Below are positions 53,399-62,760 of a stretch of DNA of 64,000 nucleotides, in pieces. Below the pieces are notes generated by a model. It did no database searches and was not told the DNA's origin. It worked only from the letters and a program-made list of their open reading frames with translations. Within the stretch, counting starts at the first letter, position 1. Every line of letters starts with the position of its first letter. Origin of the DNA: Bombus terrestris (Eukaryota; Arthropoda; Insecta; Hymenoptera; Apidae); contig NC_063277.1 of assembly GCF_910591885.1 (NCBI RefSeq), positions 11,966,001-12,030,000 on the forward strand. Direction: 5' to 3'. The position numbers and the translations under genes are program-made.

Positions 53399-53642
53399 TT
53401 TGAATTCGCGATCGGTGTTCCAAGGATCGATATCGATTGCCCAGAACCACAGAATCTTCCCTGACACTTATCGACGTCGCACCGTGATAATTCAACGGGG
53501 AATTCGAAGATTGTACAGGAAGAACCATGGACGAAAACGCGTGTGAAGAACGAAGCGGCAGATCGTGTGTCAAGGATGACGATGGATGAAGAAGTGAAGT
53601 GAAAACACGCGACACGAGCCGCTAGCACGCACTAACTGAACT
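53399..53642 (-). other. Predicted 5' exon with tandem initiators and splice donor
   Basis: On minus, TTCAGTTCAGTTAGTGCG carries two insect-type initiators (TCAGTT). About 240 bp of CpG-rich sequence then ends at TTCAAAG|GTAGGTTCG, a strong splice donor. An ATG with a favourable following G (about 53,528) opens a frame that runs to the donor for about 43 codons, but its peptide is not recognisable, so the exon may be wholly untranslated. There is no TATA. It would start a minus-strand gene whose later exons I cannot identify. Confidence 0.4.
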
Positions 53643-56170
53643 GAAAGCGAACAGACCTCTGGTATCGGGCAGCTATCCCCACCACGCCTCGGTTCGGTTC
53701 CAATAGAATTGTGCCCGTTTGTACGAGATTCAACATTTGCATCGAATGCTGTTTTAGCCCATATCGATCATTTTTCTTCGTGGCAATAATTTGAAATAAA
53801 TTCCACGACATGGGACTTTTTGATCGATAGATGCTTTTTCAGTAAATCGTAGATGAAATGGGAATGAAATTAGAAAATTTCAACAAGTATAAGGGATTTT
53901 TTGAAAAAAAATTAAGATTACGTATTAGAATCATAATATATGACAAAAAATTAGTTACATTGAGATAATAATCGTCATATAGAACTGGCACAACTAAGAT
54001 CGGTATTATACATGTATAGTGGCTATGAAAAGTACATACATACCCCTGGCACATACCATTATTTTCCAACGAAACACTTCATTTTCATAGAATCATATTT
54101 CTTATAGTCATATGAAAATACTATTAAATAATACAAAATTGAATATATTTGGGTCCAGTTAATTAGTAGATATTATATAATCTTTATATGGTGTGCGAAT
54201 TATGTTTTTTAAGTTTTATCTTTATGCTCCGATTAGATTATTATTTTGTATATATCACAACAATAATGTATTTTTAATAAACAGAAAAGCATAAGACTGA
54301 AACAAACTTAAATGTAGGTAAGAAAGAAAAGAAACGGAAATTAGATGTGAAATATGATAATTTGATAAAGAAATCTCTAATTAGAATATTTATTAGGATA
54401 GGCTTATTTTTATTGTAAATGCTTAATTTTGCTTGTAAAATTCATGCTATATTTAATGTAACACATACAACAGAATTTTTATTAATATAAGGTATAGATA
54501 TAAGGATACAAGGATATAAAGATATACATATAAATATAAAAATATGTTAATTAAAAACGATTTTCAAGCTGTGAAACCATTAAGTGACTTATTGTCGAGA
54601 AAGAACACCTGTAACTTTTTAGCTTCTTTATATGTCAAATGTTACCACTATGCAATAGAATAAAATCTTTGTTCTGTACATGGTAAATATATAGCAATCA
54701 CCTGCAACAGGTGTATTACGAGTTCCTTGCAGTCCTTGTTATAGTATTAAGTCGGAAATACATACGTATAAGAAGTGAAACTTGCATAATCATTATGTAC
54801 GACGTATTTATTAATTATTTTAATAAAAGATATAAATTCAGGCAATATTTATATTTTGATACGAAGAAATAGAAGCTACTATTATATTATATAAGGCGCG
54901 AAACAAAAAAGAAGAAGATATGAAAATTGACTGTTATGTTATAAGTAAAATGAGCCAAAAACTAATAAGCCTATTAAAATAAATATAAAATAATAAAATA
55001 TAAAAATGTCTAATAGTATGGATGAATATGCATAAATTATTCTTCTTACGCATAATAGTCTTGTTAATATGTTTATAACCAGGTCACTTCATCAGAAACA
55101 TTGTGAAGCAGCAGAAAAGCGTGAAGGTCCGATCGAGTGGTGTTGAGATCTTTATCGAGTCGAAATGGATTAATAGATCATGGATAATCGATCATTAGAG
55201 AAAAATATCATTTCTAAATGTTATACTTGTCTCTTCTCATTCTTTCAATTTCCCTGCATTTTAACGTTACTTGATTTATTTCATAGAAGATGATATCATG
55301 TGTCAAATATTATATCACAGTTCTTGACATCTTTTTCTTGTAAATAAAATTTCATAGGTAATTTTATGATTACGAGTAAAATTTGTCTTCACAACAATAG
55401 GATCATTATTTTTTAAACATATTTATTATTTTAAATCATCCTATAATTACATTATTTAGTATTATATAATATAAGAGAGATATATATAACGTATTTCGTA
55501 CAATTTACGAACGTCGTAAGAAAACATCAAACTTATTACCAATATCTTTAACAGTAAATGTAAGAAGTATAACTTTCAAGATTTCGATTATCTTTGGCAA
55601 TATTGCAAAATTTAAGTAAATTACATATTTAATAAAGATATTTATTGCATAATTTTATTCTTATAAAATTTGTGTAAGATCCAAAAATTCGTAAACCATT
55701 ATAGCATGTTAAAATAAAAATATCGGAGACTTAAATAAAATATTTAAATATTAAAAAAATCTGTATTTAAAAGTTTGAATTTGAGTTTATAAATTATTTT
55801 TATCGCAATCAAACGAAAATTCTGTATATTCTATACACTTTTTACAATCTATATACATGTATAATACATTCATATTTTGCCATATGCACCACAAATTTCA
55901 TAATGTAACTTAAAAATTAACGAATCGAGTTAACAACGATAGTGGTTTTACACATATTTCTAAGATCTTTTATGATCAAGTGCCAAAAAATCTTCAGTAA
56001 AATAACAGAAAATGTAACAATTTACTATTATCAGTAATATAGTATTACTTATGTCATTAATAATATATTAATATCTTATAATATAATTTAATTCTGGCTT
56101 ATTTTCGATTTGGTTCATATGTATGTACATAAATACATACATTGACTATATATGCAATCGTCTGTCGGAC
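53643..56170. other. Very AT-rich desert
   Basis: There are no gene-like frames. A Tc1-like word (TGGCTATGAAAAGTA) lies near 54,020. Positions 54,488-54,548 are ATATAAGGATA-type low-complexity sequence. The rest appears featureless. Confidence 0.5.
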
Positions 56171-56171
56171 A

Positions 56172-56174
<3 letters not shown>

Positions 56175-56221
<47 letters not shown>
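56175..56221. repeat. (AT)n microsatellite
   Basis: About 47 bp of uninterrupted AT dinucleotides. Both strands stay open across it and give Ile-Tyr repeats, which are not genes. Confidence 0.97.
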
Positions 56222-56222
<1 letters not shown>

Positions 56223-56281
56223 TTTGTCAGGCTTCTACTATGCCGACTGTCAACTTTGTCGTCCACTCTATAACCCGCCCT

Positions 56282-56321
56282 CTCAATGTGTTTTCCCGCA
56301 ACATTGACTGGACACATTGAG
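56282..56321. repeat. Inverted repeat with 10-bp arms
   Basis: CTCAATGTGT (56,282-56,291) and ACACATTGAG (56,312-56,321) are perfect inverses around a 20-base loop that itself contains AACATTGAC. It lies about 175 bp upstream of the first TATATAAG module. Confidence 0.5.
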
Positions 56322-56494
56322 TTTCTATACCTCGTCAGATAAGGAGCCCAGAGTAAAAATTGTAAAAGTTCTTTTTAAGAGAAAACTCTATTTTTCCAAT
56401 CATAAACCTAATTCAAACATAATCAAATCCAGTCAAACTCGTTGTTAGTCAAGTCTACCAATAGTACGCACTAGTATAAAAATTATATATACCA

Positions 56495-56735
56495 TATATA
56501 TAAGGACATTCAATTCGCGTGGGAGCTCATTCTTTTAATCTGCGGAACCGTATAGATAGGAACAGAACTTTTATTTACTTATTAATAACTAGATTATAAT
56601 AGTTACTCTATTCATTTATAACAATATATTTTTAATCTAAAACAATTACTCCATTAATATTTTACAATTATACTATTAATTTATAATAGTTGTACCGTTT
56701 CACTATAATAATACAGTTACTTTCATCATAAACTG
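56495..56735 (+). promoter_or_regulatory. Module 1: TATA core, GC leader and short ~22-bp array
   Basis: TATATATAAGG is followed by a leader with CGCGTGGGAGCTCATT and CGGAACCGTATAGATAGGAA, then about six diverged units of ~22 bp such as ATAATAGTTACTCTATTCATTT. Order and spacing match module 2 (56,992-58,193), which has TATATAAG, CGCGCGCGAGCTTATT and CGACCGTAAAGAACGGAG. The pair suggests duplication of a transcription-unit-like cassette. No coding frame is present. Confidence 0.5.
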
Positions 56736-56954
56736 ACATTTGATAAAAATTAGCAGAGTTCTAAGTGAAAAACTAGTACCACAGAAGCGTAAATTTTGCT
56801 TTAGCTTGTAAAAATGACCGAAATTATAAAAACCATTACTGTAATAAATTGTTAAAGGCGTCAATTTACAATAAAAATTAAAAAATTATTGAATTCCATT
56901 GTGTTATAACGGGAAACCCAACGTTCAAGATATCAAAATACCGTTACTGGTCGA

Positions 56955-56977
56955 TTGACATTTCGGCGCAATGTCAA
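56955..56977. repeat. Hairpin directly upstream of module 2 TATA
   Basis: TTGACATT and AATGTCAA form a perfect 8-bp stem around TCGGCGC, about 15 bp before the TATATAAG box. It could be a dimeric factor site. Confidence 0.45.
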
Positions 56978-56991
56978 CTGCATGTCAGTGG

Positions 56992-57082
56992 TATATAAGA
57001 AACACGCTTCTCGCGCGCGAGCTTATTTACACTACACCTGCCCGACCGTAAAGAACGGAGAACTGTTAGGAATTAAATTATC
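56992..57082 (+). promoter_or_regulatory. Module 2: TATA core and GC leader
   Basis: TATATAAG (56,992-56,999) is followed by a CGCGCGCGAG-containing leader about 60-80 bp long, leading straight into the 22-bp tandem array. A start site around 57,020-57,030 is expected from the usual TATA spacing. The transcript would be AU-rich and lack a coding frame. Confidence 0.5.
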
Positions 57083-58193
57083 AATTTATAACGTTTAAAC
57101 TATTAAATAAAAACATTTAGACTATAAACTAATAACATTTAAAGTATTAATTCATAATATCTAAACTATTATTTTATAACATTTAAGCCATTAATTAACA
57201 ACATTTAAGCCATTAATTTATAACATTTAAACCATTAATTAACAGCATTTAAGCCATTAATTTATAACATTTAGGCTAATAAATAACAACATTTAAGCCA
57301 TTAATTTATAACATTTAAACTGTTAATTAACAACATTTAAACTATTAATTTATAATATCTAAATTATTATTTTATAACATTTAAACTATTAATTAACAAC
57401 ATTTAAGCTATTAATTTATAACATTTAAACCATTAATTAACAGCATTTAAGCCATTAATTTATAACATTTAGGCTAATAAATAACAACATTTAAGCCATT
57501 AATTTATAACATTTAAACTATTAATTAACAACATTTAAACTATTAATTTATAGTATCTAAACTATTATTTTATAACATTTAAACTATTAATTTACAACAT
57601 TTAAGCCATTAATTTAAAACATTTGAACCATTAATTAAAAACATTTAAGCCATTAATTTATAACATTTAGGATATTAAATAACAACATTTAACTCGTTAA
57701 TTCAAAGTATTTAAACTATTAAATAACAATGTTTAGGCTACAAACTAACAACATTTAAACTATTAATTTATAATATCTAAATTATTATTTTATAACATTT
57801 AAACTATTAATTAACAACATTTAAGCTATTAATTTATAACATTTAAACCATTAATTAACAGCATTTAAGCCATTAATTTATAACATTTAGGCTAATAAAT
57901 AACAACATTTAAGCCATTAATTTATAACATTTAGGATATTAAATAACAACATTTAACTTGTTAATTTAAAGTATTTAAACTATTAAATAACAATGTTTGG
58001 GCTATAAACTAACAACATTTAAACTATTAATTTATAATATTTAAACTGTTATTTTATAACATTTAAGCCATTAGTTAACAACATTTAGGCATTAATTAGC
58101 AACATTTAAGTCATTAATTAACAACATTTAACCCATTAATATATAACATTTAAACTATAAATTTATCACATTTAAACCATTAATTTATAATAT
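57083..58193. repeat. AT-rich tandem array, 22-bp unit, about 50 copies
   Basis: The unit is AACATTTAAACCATTAATT plus TAT or AAC. Recurrence of the variant word AACAGCATTT at 57,241, 57,439 and 57,857 gives spacings of 198 and 418 bp, exactly 9 and 19 units, so register is strict and a higher-order structure exists. Variants such as TTTAGGCTAATAAAT and ATGTTTAGGCTA also recur as blocks. Sequence is over 80% AT by appearance. Confidence 0.95.
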
Positions 58194-58545
58194 TTTCGTA
58201 TTCTAATAAGCAGCATTCACAGTATATATTCTAAGAATGAACAGTATAATTCGTGCAAACGGTTGCATTGCATGTACGGTATTCGCAAGCATTTGTTCGC
58301 TATCGAGAAATATCTCAAAATTTTCAACTAATATTTTTTATATTTGTTCCAGTTTCTTAATAATAATGTTTAAATTTAAAGAAAATAGCTGTATTTTCTA
58401 AATAAACGTTCGATAAGAAAAAGAAGAATATTGTTGAAACAATGTTTCGTTTCTTTCCCACCTAGCCAACGCACCACCCACCCCCGCCCTTAAATAGCTA
58501 TATTTTTAGGGAACATTTGTGACCGCGCGCAATGCGGTTGTAGAG

Positions 58546-58812
58546 TCAGTGTTTGCTACGCAATAGTTTCTTTTCAATATTTTAAAATCACGGTATTTTT
58601 GATCAAATTAGATCGAATAATCACACGCGAAAGTAATAAAATTTTATCAATTAAATTTGTACGCGATATAAGAGTATTTGTTCGCTTATGATAATTTTAA
58701 CGGCCGCGGAAAAGTAGTCATATTTTATATATTTTTGTGCATTCGTTTTTGGTATTAGAGACAGTGCATCTCTCAAGAGGATAAGATAAAGTCTCTCCAG
58801 GAGCTGAAGGAT
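58546..58812 (+). other. Predicted non-coding first exon (initiator to donor)
   Basis: GAGTCAGTGTTTG at 58,544 is an initiator-like site, following a CpG-rich stretch (GACCGCGCGCAATGCGG) and an AT box (TAAATAG, TATATTTTT) that lies too far upstream for a standard TATA. About 265 bp later, GAAGGAT|GTAAGTAG is a near-consensus splice donor. No long frame is present. If spliced, the transcript would run towards the 10-bp array. Confidence 0.35.
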
Positions 58813-58912
58813 GTAAGTAGTTTGATATATCGTATTTCAGTTTATTCGATTCTTTGTATTTTGTTTGAATTATTGTTAATTAGAAAATAAATATGATCGA
58901 AGTATTAAAGTG

Positions 58913-59066
58913 TTAATATCCAATTACAATAAAATTATCTCTGATATGCATCGAAAATCACTGAATTCCCAATTTTTTCATTGCAAACTTTTATATCAGT
59001 TTCATTTTGCTACATTCTTATTACGGTTTATTGGAATTCCAATCTTTATCGTTGCTAAAGTTACAA
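58913..59066. repeat. Diverged duplicate X (left copy)
   Basis: This aligns by eye with 63,842-63,993 over about 150 bp. Shared words in order include TTAATA-CC/GAATT, AAAATCACT, TTTATTGGAATTCCAA / TTTATTAGAATTTCAA and CTTTAT. Identity is perhaps two thirds, much lower than between the B cassettes. Confidence 0.4.
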
Positions 59067-59196
59067 ATGAAATAATCTTGCATTTTTCATTATCTCCAAC
59101 TTTTCAAATAATTAGCTTGGTAATAAACTACATATATTAAGATCTACGAGTATTACTATTTAAAACATTATATCAAGCTAAAAATTGCTTTAATAT

Positions 59197-59237
59197 AGTC
59201 CAGTCTAGATCATCCAAAACTGTTTTGGTGATCTAGA
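59197..59237. repeat. Left inverted end with local hairpin
   Basis: AGTCCAGTCTAGATCATCC (59,197 on, 23 bp with AAAA) is the exact inverse of 59,662-59,684 and, with one mismatch, of 63,803-63,825. The same bases also pair locally: TCTAGATCATCCAAAAC and GTTTTGGTGATCTAGA form a 16-bp stem with one bulge (59,204-59,237). A CCCCGCGGGG palindrome follows at 59,251. Confidence 0.75.
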
Positions 59238-59261
59238 TAAGGCGAATACCCCCCGCGGGGC

Positions 59262-59296
59262 CACCGTGGGACATCGTGGGACCCTGTGGGACACCG
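59262..59296. repeat. Short outlying run of the 10-bp unit
   Basis: Three and a half units (CCACCG, TGGGACATCG, TGGGACCCTG, TGGGACACCG) directly precede cassette A, just as the main array directly precedes A'. This supports A being bordered on its left by the array in both copies. Confidence 0.85.
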
Positions 59297-59301
59297 TGTG
59301 A

Positions 59302-59502
59302 TCCGTGCGTTTTAGCCTTAATTAATCGTAAGATAGGTACCTATATTAAGTGCATTGTGAGCCCATTCTGTACAACGATACTCGACCATCTTGGAACGAA
59401 AAATAAAAATCACGTTTCCCTTGATTTCCTCGCTTACCACACTAGAAAAACTGCATCCGCGATTTATCGGTTCGCGATCGCTCAGTTCTTCCAAACTGTC
59501 GC
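59302..59502. repeat. Cassette A, left copy
   Basis: This matches 62,606-62,760 in CGTGCGTTTTAG, AATCGTAAGATAG, TTAAGTGCATTGTGAG, ATTCTGTACAACGATACT, CATCTTGGAACG and CGGTTCGCGATC. It carries about 45 extra bases (from AAAAATCACG to AAAACTG) absent from the other copy. It contains a 12-bp palindrome ATAGGTACCTAT that is imperfect in the right copy. Confidence 0.9.
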
Positions 59503-59508
59503 ATAACA

Positions 59509-59700
59509 GGCGGGTCTCTTGCGTAGTCACCTCCTCGTGGTGAGACCTGGTAATTGGTATCGTTTTCCAAAGATTAATCAACTGATTAATTTTTGGAAAA
59601 CGATACCAAGCTAAGAACTACGCACCAGTCCGGTTTGGATCTCCAAAAGCCGCCAAAAGAATTTTGGATGATCTAGACTGGACTGCAACGTGGGACACCG
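59509..59700. repeat. Cassette B, left copy, with nested palindromes
   Basis: 192 bp that align without gaps to 63,644-63,835, with 7 differences by my count (about 96% identity). Inside, arms 59,554-59,580 and 59,583-59,609 are inverse over 26 of 27 positions around a 2-base loop. Outer words TGCGTAGT and ACTACGCA extend the folding. Its right end carries the inverted 23-mer and then one TGGGACACCG, which is the first unit of the array. Confidence 0.93.
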
Positions 59701-62601
59701 TGGGACACCGTGGGACACCGTGGGACACCGTGGGACACCGTGGGACACAGTGGGACGCCGTTGGACATCGTTGGACACCGTTGGACATCGTTGGACATCG
59801 TTGGACATCGTTGGACACCGTTGGACACCGTTGGACACCGTTGGACACCGTTGGACACCGTTGGACATCGTTGGACACCGTGGGACACCGTGGGACACCG
59901 TGGAGCGCCGTTGGACATCGTTGGACATCGTTGGACACCGTGGGACGCCGTTGGACGCCGTTGGACACCGTTGGACACCGTGGGACACCGTGGGACATCG
60001 TTGGACACCGTGGGACGCCGTTGGACACCGTGGGACGACGTTGGACGACGTGGGATACCGTGGGACGCCGTTGCACACCGTGGGACGCCGTTGGACACCG
60101 TGGGACACCGTTGGACACCGTTGGACACCGTTGGACACCGTTGGACACCGTGGGACACCGTGGGACACCGTGGGACACCGTGGGACGCCGTTGGACACCG
60201 TTGGACACCGTTGGACATCGTTGGACATCGTTGGACACCGTGGGACATCGTTGGACATCGTTGGACATCGTTGGACGACGTTGGACGACGTTGGACGACG
60301 TTGGACGACGATGGACGACGTTGGACGACGTTGGACGACGTTGGATACCGTGGGACACCGTGGGACACCGTTGGACACCGTTGGACGACGTTAGACGACG
60401 TTGGACACCGTTGGACACCGTTGGACACCGTGGGACGCCGTTGGACACCGTTGGACACCGTGGGACGCCGTTGGACACCGTGGGAAGCCGTTGGACACCG
60501 TTGGACACCGTTGGACACCGTGGGACACCGTGGGACACCGTGGGACACCGTGGGACACCGTGGGACGCCGTTGGACACCGTTGGACACCGTGGGACATCG
60601 TTGGACATCGTTGGACATCGTTGGACACCGTTGGACACCGTTGGACACCGTTGGACACCGTTGGACATCGTTGGACATCGTTGGACATCGTTGGACACCG
60701 TTGGACACCGTTGGACACCGTTGGACACCGTTGGACATCGTTGGACACCGTTGGACACCGTTGGACACCGTTGGACACCGTTGGACACCGTTGGACATCG
60801 TTGGACACCGTTGGACACCGTTGGACACCGTTGGACACCGTTGGACATCGTTGGACATCGTTGGACATCGTTGGACACCGTTGGACATCGTTGGACATCG
60901 TTGGACACCGTTGGACGACGTTGGACGACGTTGGACGACGTTGGACGACGTTGGACGACATTGGACGACGTTGGACGACGTTGGACGACGTTGGACGACG
61001 TTGGACACCGTTGGACACCATTGGACACCGTTGGACATCGTTGGACATCGTTGGACATCGTTGGACACCGTTGGACACCGTTGGACATCGTTGGACACCG
61101 TTGGACACCGTTGGACATCGTTGGACGACGTTGGACGACGTTGGACGACGTTGGACGACGTTGGACGACGTTGGACGACGTTGGACGACGTTGGACGACG
61201 TTGGACGACGTTGGACGACGTTGGACGACGTTGGACGACGTTGGACACCGTTGGACACCGTTGGACACCGTGGGACGCCGTTGGACACCGTGGGACGACG
61301 TTGGACGACGTGGGATACCGTGGGACGCCGTTGCACACCGTGGGACGCCGTTGGACACCGTGGGACACCGTGGGAAACCGTGGGACACCGTGGGACACCG
61401 TGGGAAGCCGTTGGACACCGTTGGACACCGTTGGACACCGTTGGACACCGTGGGACACCGTTGGACACCGTTGGACACCGTTGGACACAGTTGGACATCG
61501 TTGGACATCGTTGGACACCGTGGGACATCGTTGGACATCGTTGGACGACGTTGAAACGACGTTAGACGACGTTGGACACCGTTGGACACAGTGGGACGCC
61601 GTTGGACACCGTTGGACATCGTTGGACGACGTTGGACGACGTTGGACGACGTTGGACGACGTTGGACGACGTTGGACGACGTGGGACACCGTGGGACGCC
61701 GTTGGACGACGTTGGACGACGTTGGACACCGTTGGACATCGTTGGACGACGTTGGACGACGTTGGACGACGTTGGACGACGTTGGACGACGTTGGACGAC
61801 GTGGGATACCGTGGGACGCCGTTGGACACCGTGGGACGCCGTTGGACACCGTTGGACACCGTTGGACATCGTTGGACATCGTTGGACGACGTTGGACGAC
61901 GTTGGACGACGTTGGACGACGTTGGACGACGTTGGACGACGTTGGACGACGTTGGACGACGTGGGATACCGTGGGACGCCGTTGGACACCGTGGGACGCC
62001 GTTGGACACCGTTGGACACCGTTGGACACCGTGGGACACCGTGGGACACCGTGGGACACCGTGGGACACCGTGGGACACCGTGGGACACCGTGGGACGCC
62101 GTTGGACACCGTTGGACACCGTTGGACACCGTTGGACATTGTTGGACATCGTTGGGCATCGTTGGAAACCGTTGGACACCGTTGGACATCGTTGGACATC
62201 GTTGGACGACGTTGGACGACGTTGGACGACGTTGGACGACGTTGGACGACGTTGGACGACGTTGGACGACGTTGGACACCGTTGGACATCGTTGGACACC
62301 GTTGGACGCCGTTGGACACCGTTGGACACCGTTGGACACCGTTGGACATCGTTGGACGACGTTGGACGACGTTGGACGACGTTGGACGACGGTGGATACC
62401 GTGGGACACCGTTGGACATCGTTGGACATCGTTGGACATCGTTGGACATCGTTGGACACCGTTGGACACCGTTGGACACCGTTGGACACCGCTGGACATC
62501 GTTGGACATACTTGGACACCGTTGGACACCGTGGTACGCCGTTGGACACCGTTGGACGACGTTGGACGACGTTGGATATCGTTGGACACCGGGGGACACC
62601 G
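59691..62601. repeat. 10-bp minisatellite array, 291 units
   Basis: The consensus is TTGGACACCG. Common variants are TTGGACATCG, TTGGACGACG, TTGGACGCCG, TGGGACACCG, TGGGACGCCG and TGGGATACCG. Every unit is 10 bp except one 11-bp unit (61,551-61,561), giving 290x10+11 = 2,911 bp. Nearly every unit keeps the terminal CG. Variants occur in blocks; TTGGACGACG, for example, runs 12 times at 61,121-61,240. The 110 bp from 60,001 recur identically from 61,261. Stop codons are nearly absent in all six frames, giving LDTVGHRWTP and RCPTVSNGVQ decapeptides. I do not call these coding. Confidence 0.98.
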
Positions 62602-62605
62602 TAGA

Positions 62606-62760
62606 ATGCGTGCGTTTTAGGCTTAATCAATCGTAAGATAGATACCTATGTTAAGTGCATTGTGAGCTCATTCTGTACAACGATACTTATCCATCTTGGA
62701 ACGGAAAATTGTACCCGCGATTTGTCGGTTCGCGATCACTCAGTTCTTTCAAACTGTCGC
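62606..62760. repeat. Cassette A', right copy
   Basis: The right counterpart of 59,302-59,502. It follows the array directly and continues into segment C, whereas the left copy jumps from the same point (AACTGTCGC) to cassette B. Confidence 0.9.

Noticed and set aside
56099..56320. Ile-Tyr repeat peptides on both strands
   Set aside because: Translation of an (AT)n microsatellite.
59691..62601. CRISPR-like array
   Set aside because: Units are contiguous 10-mers without spacers, in a eukaryotic context with no associated genes.
59611..62636. Very long ORFs on both strands (up to 985 codons) as repeat-protein genes
   Set aside because: They follow automatically from a stop-free 10-bp unit. 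All frames on both strands are open, and no start context, signal sequence or flanking exon singles one out.
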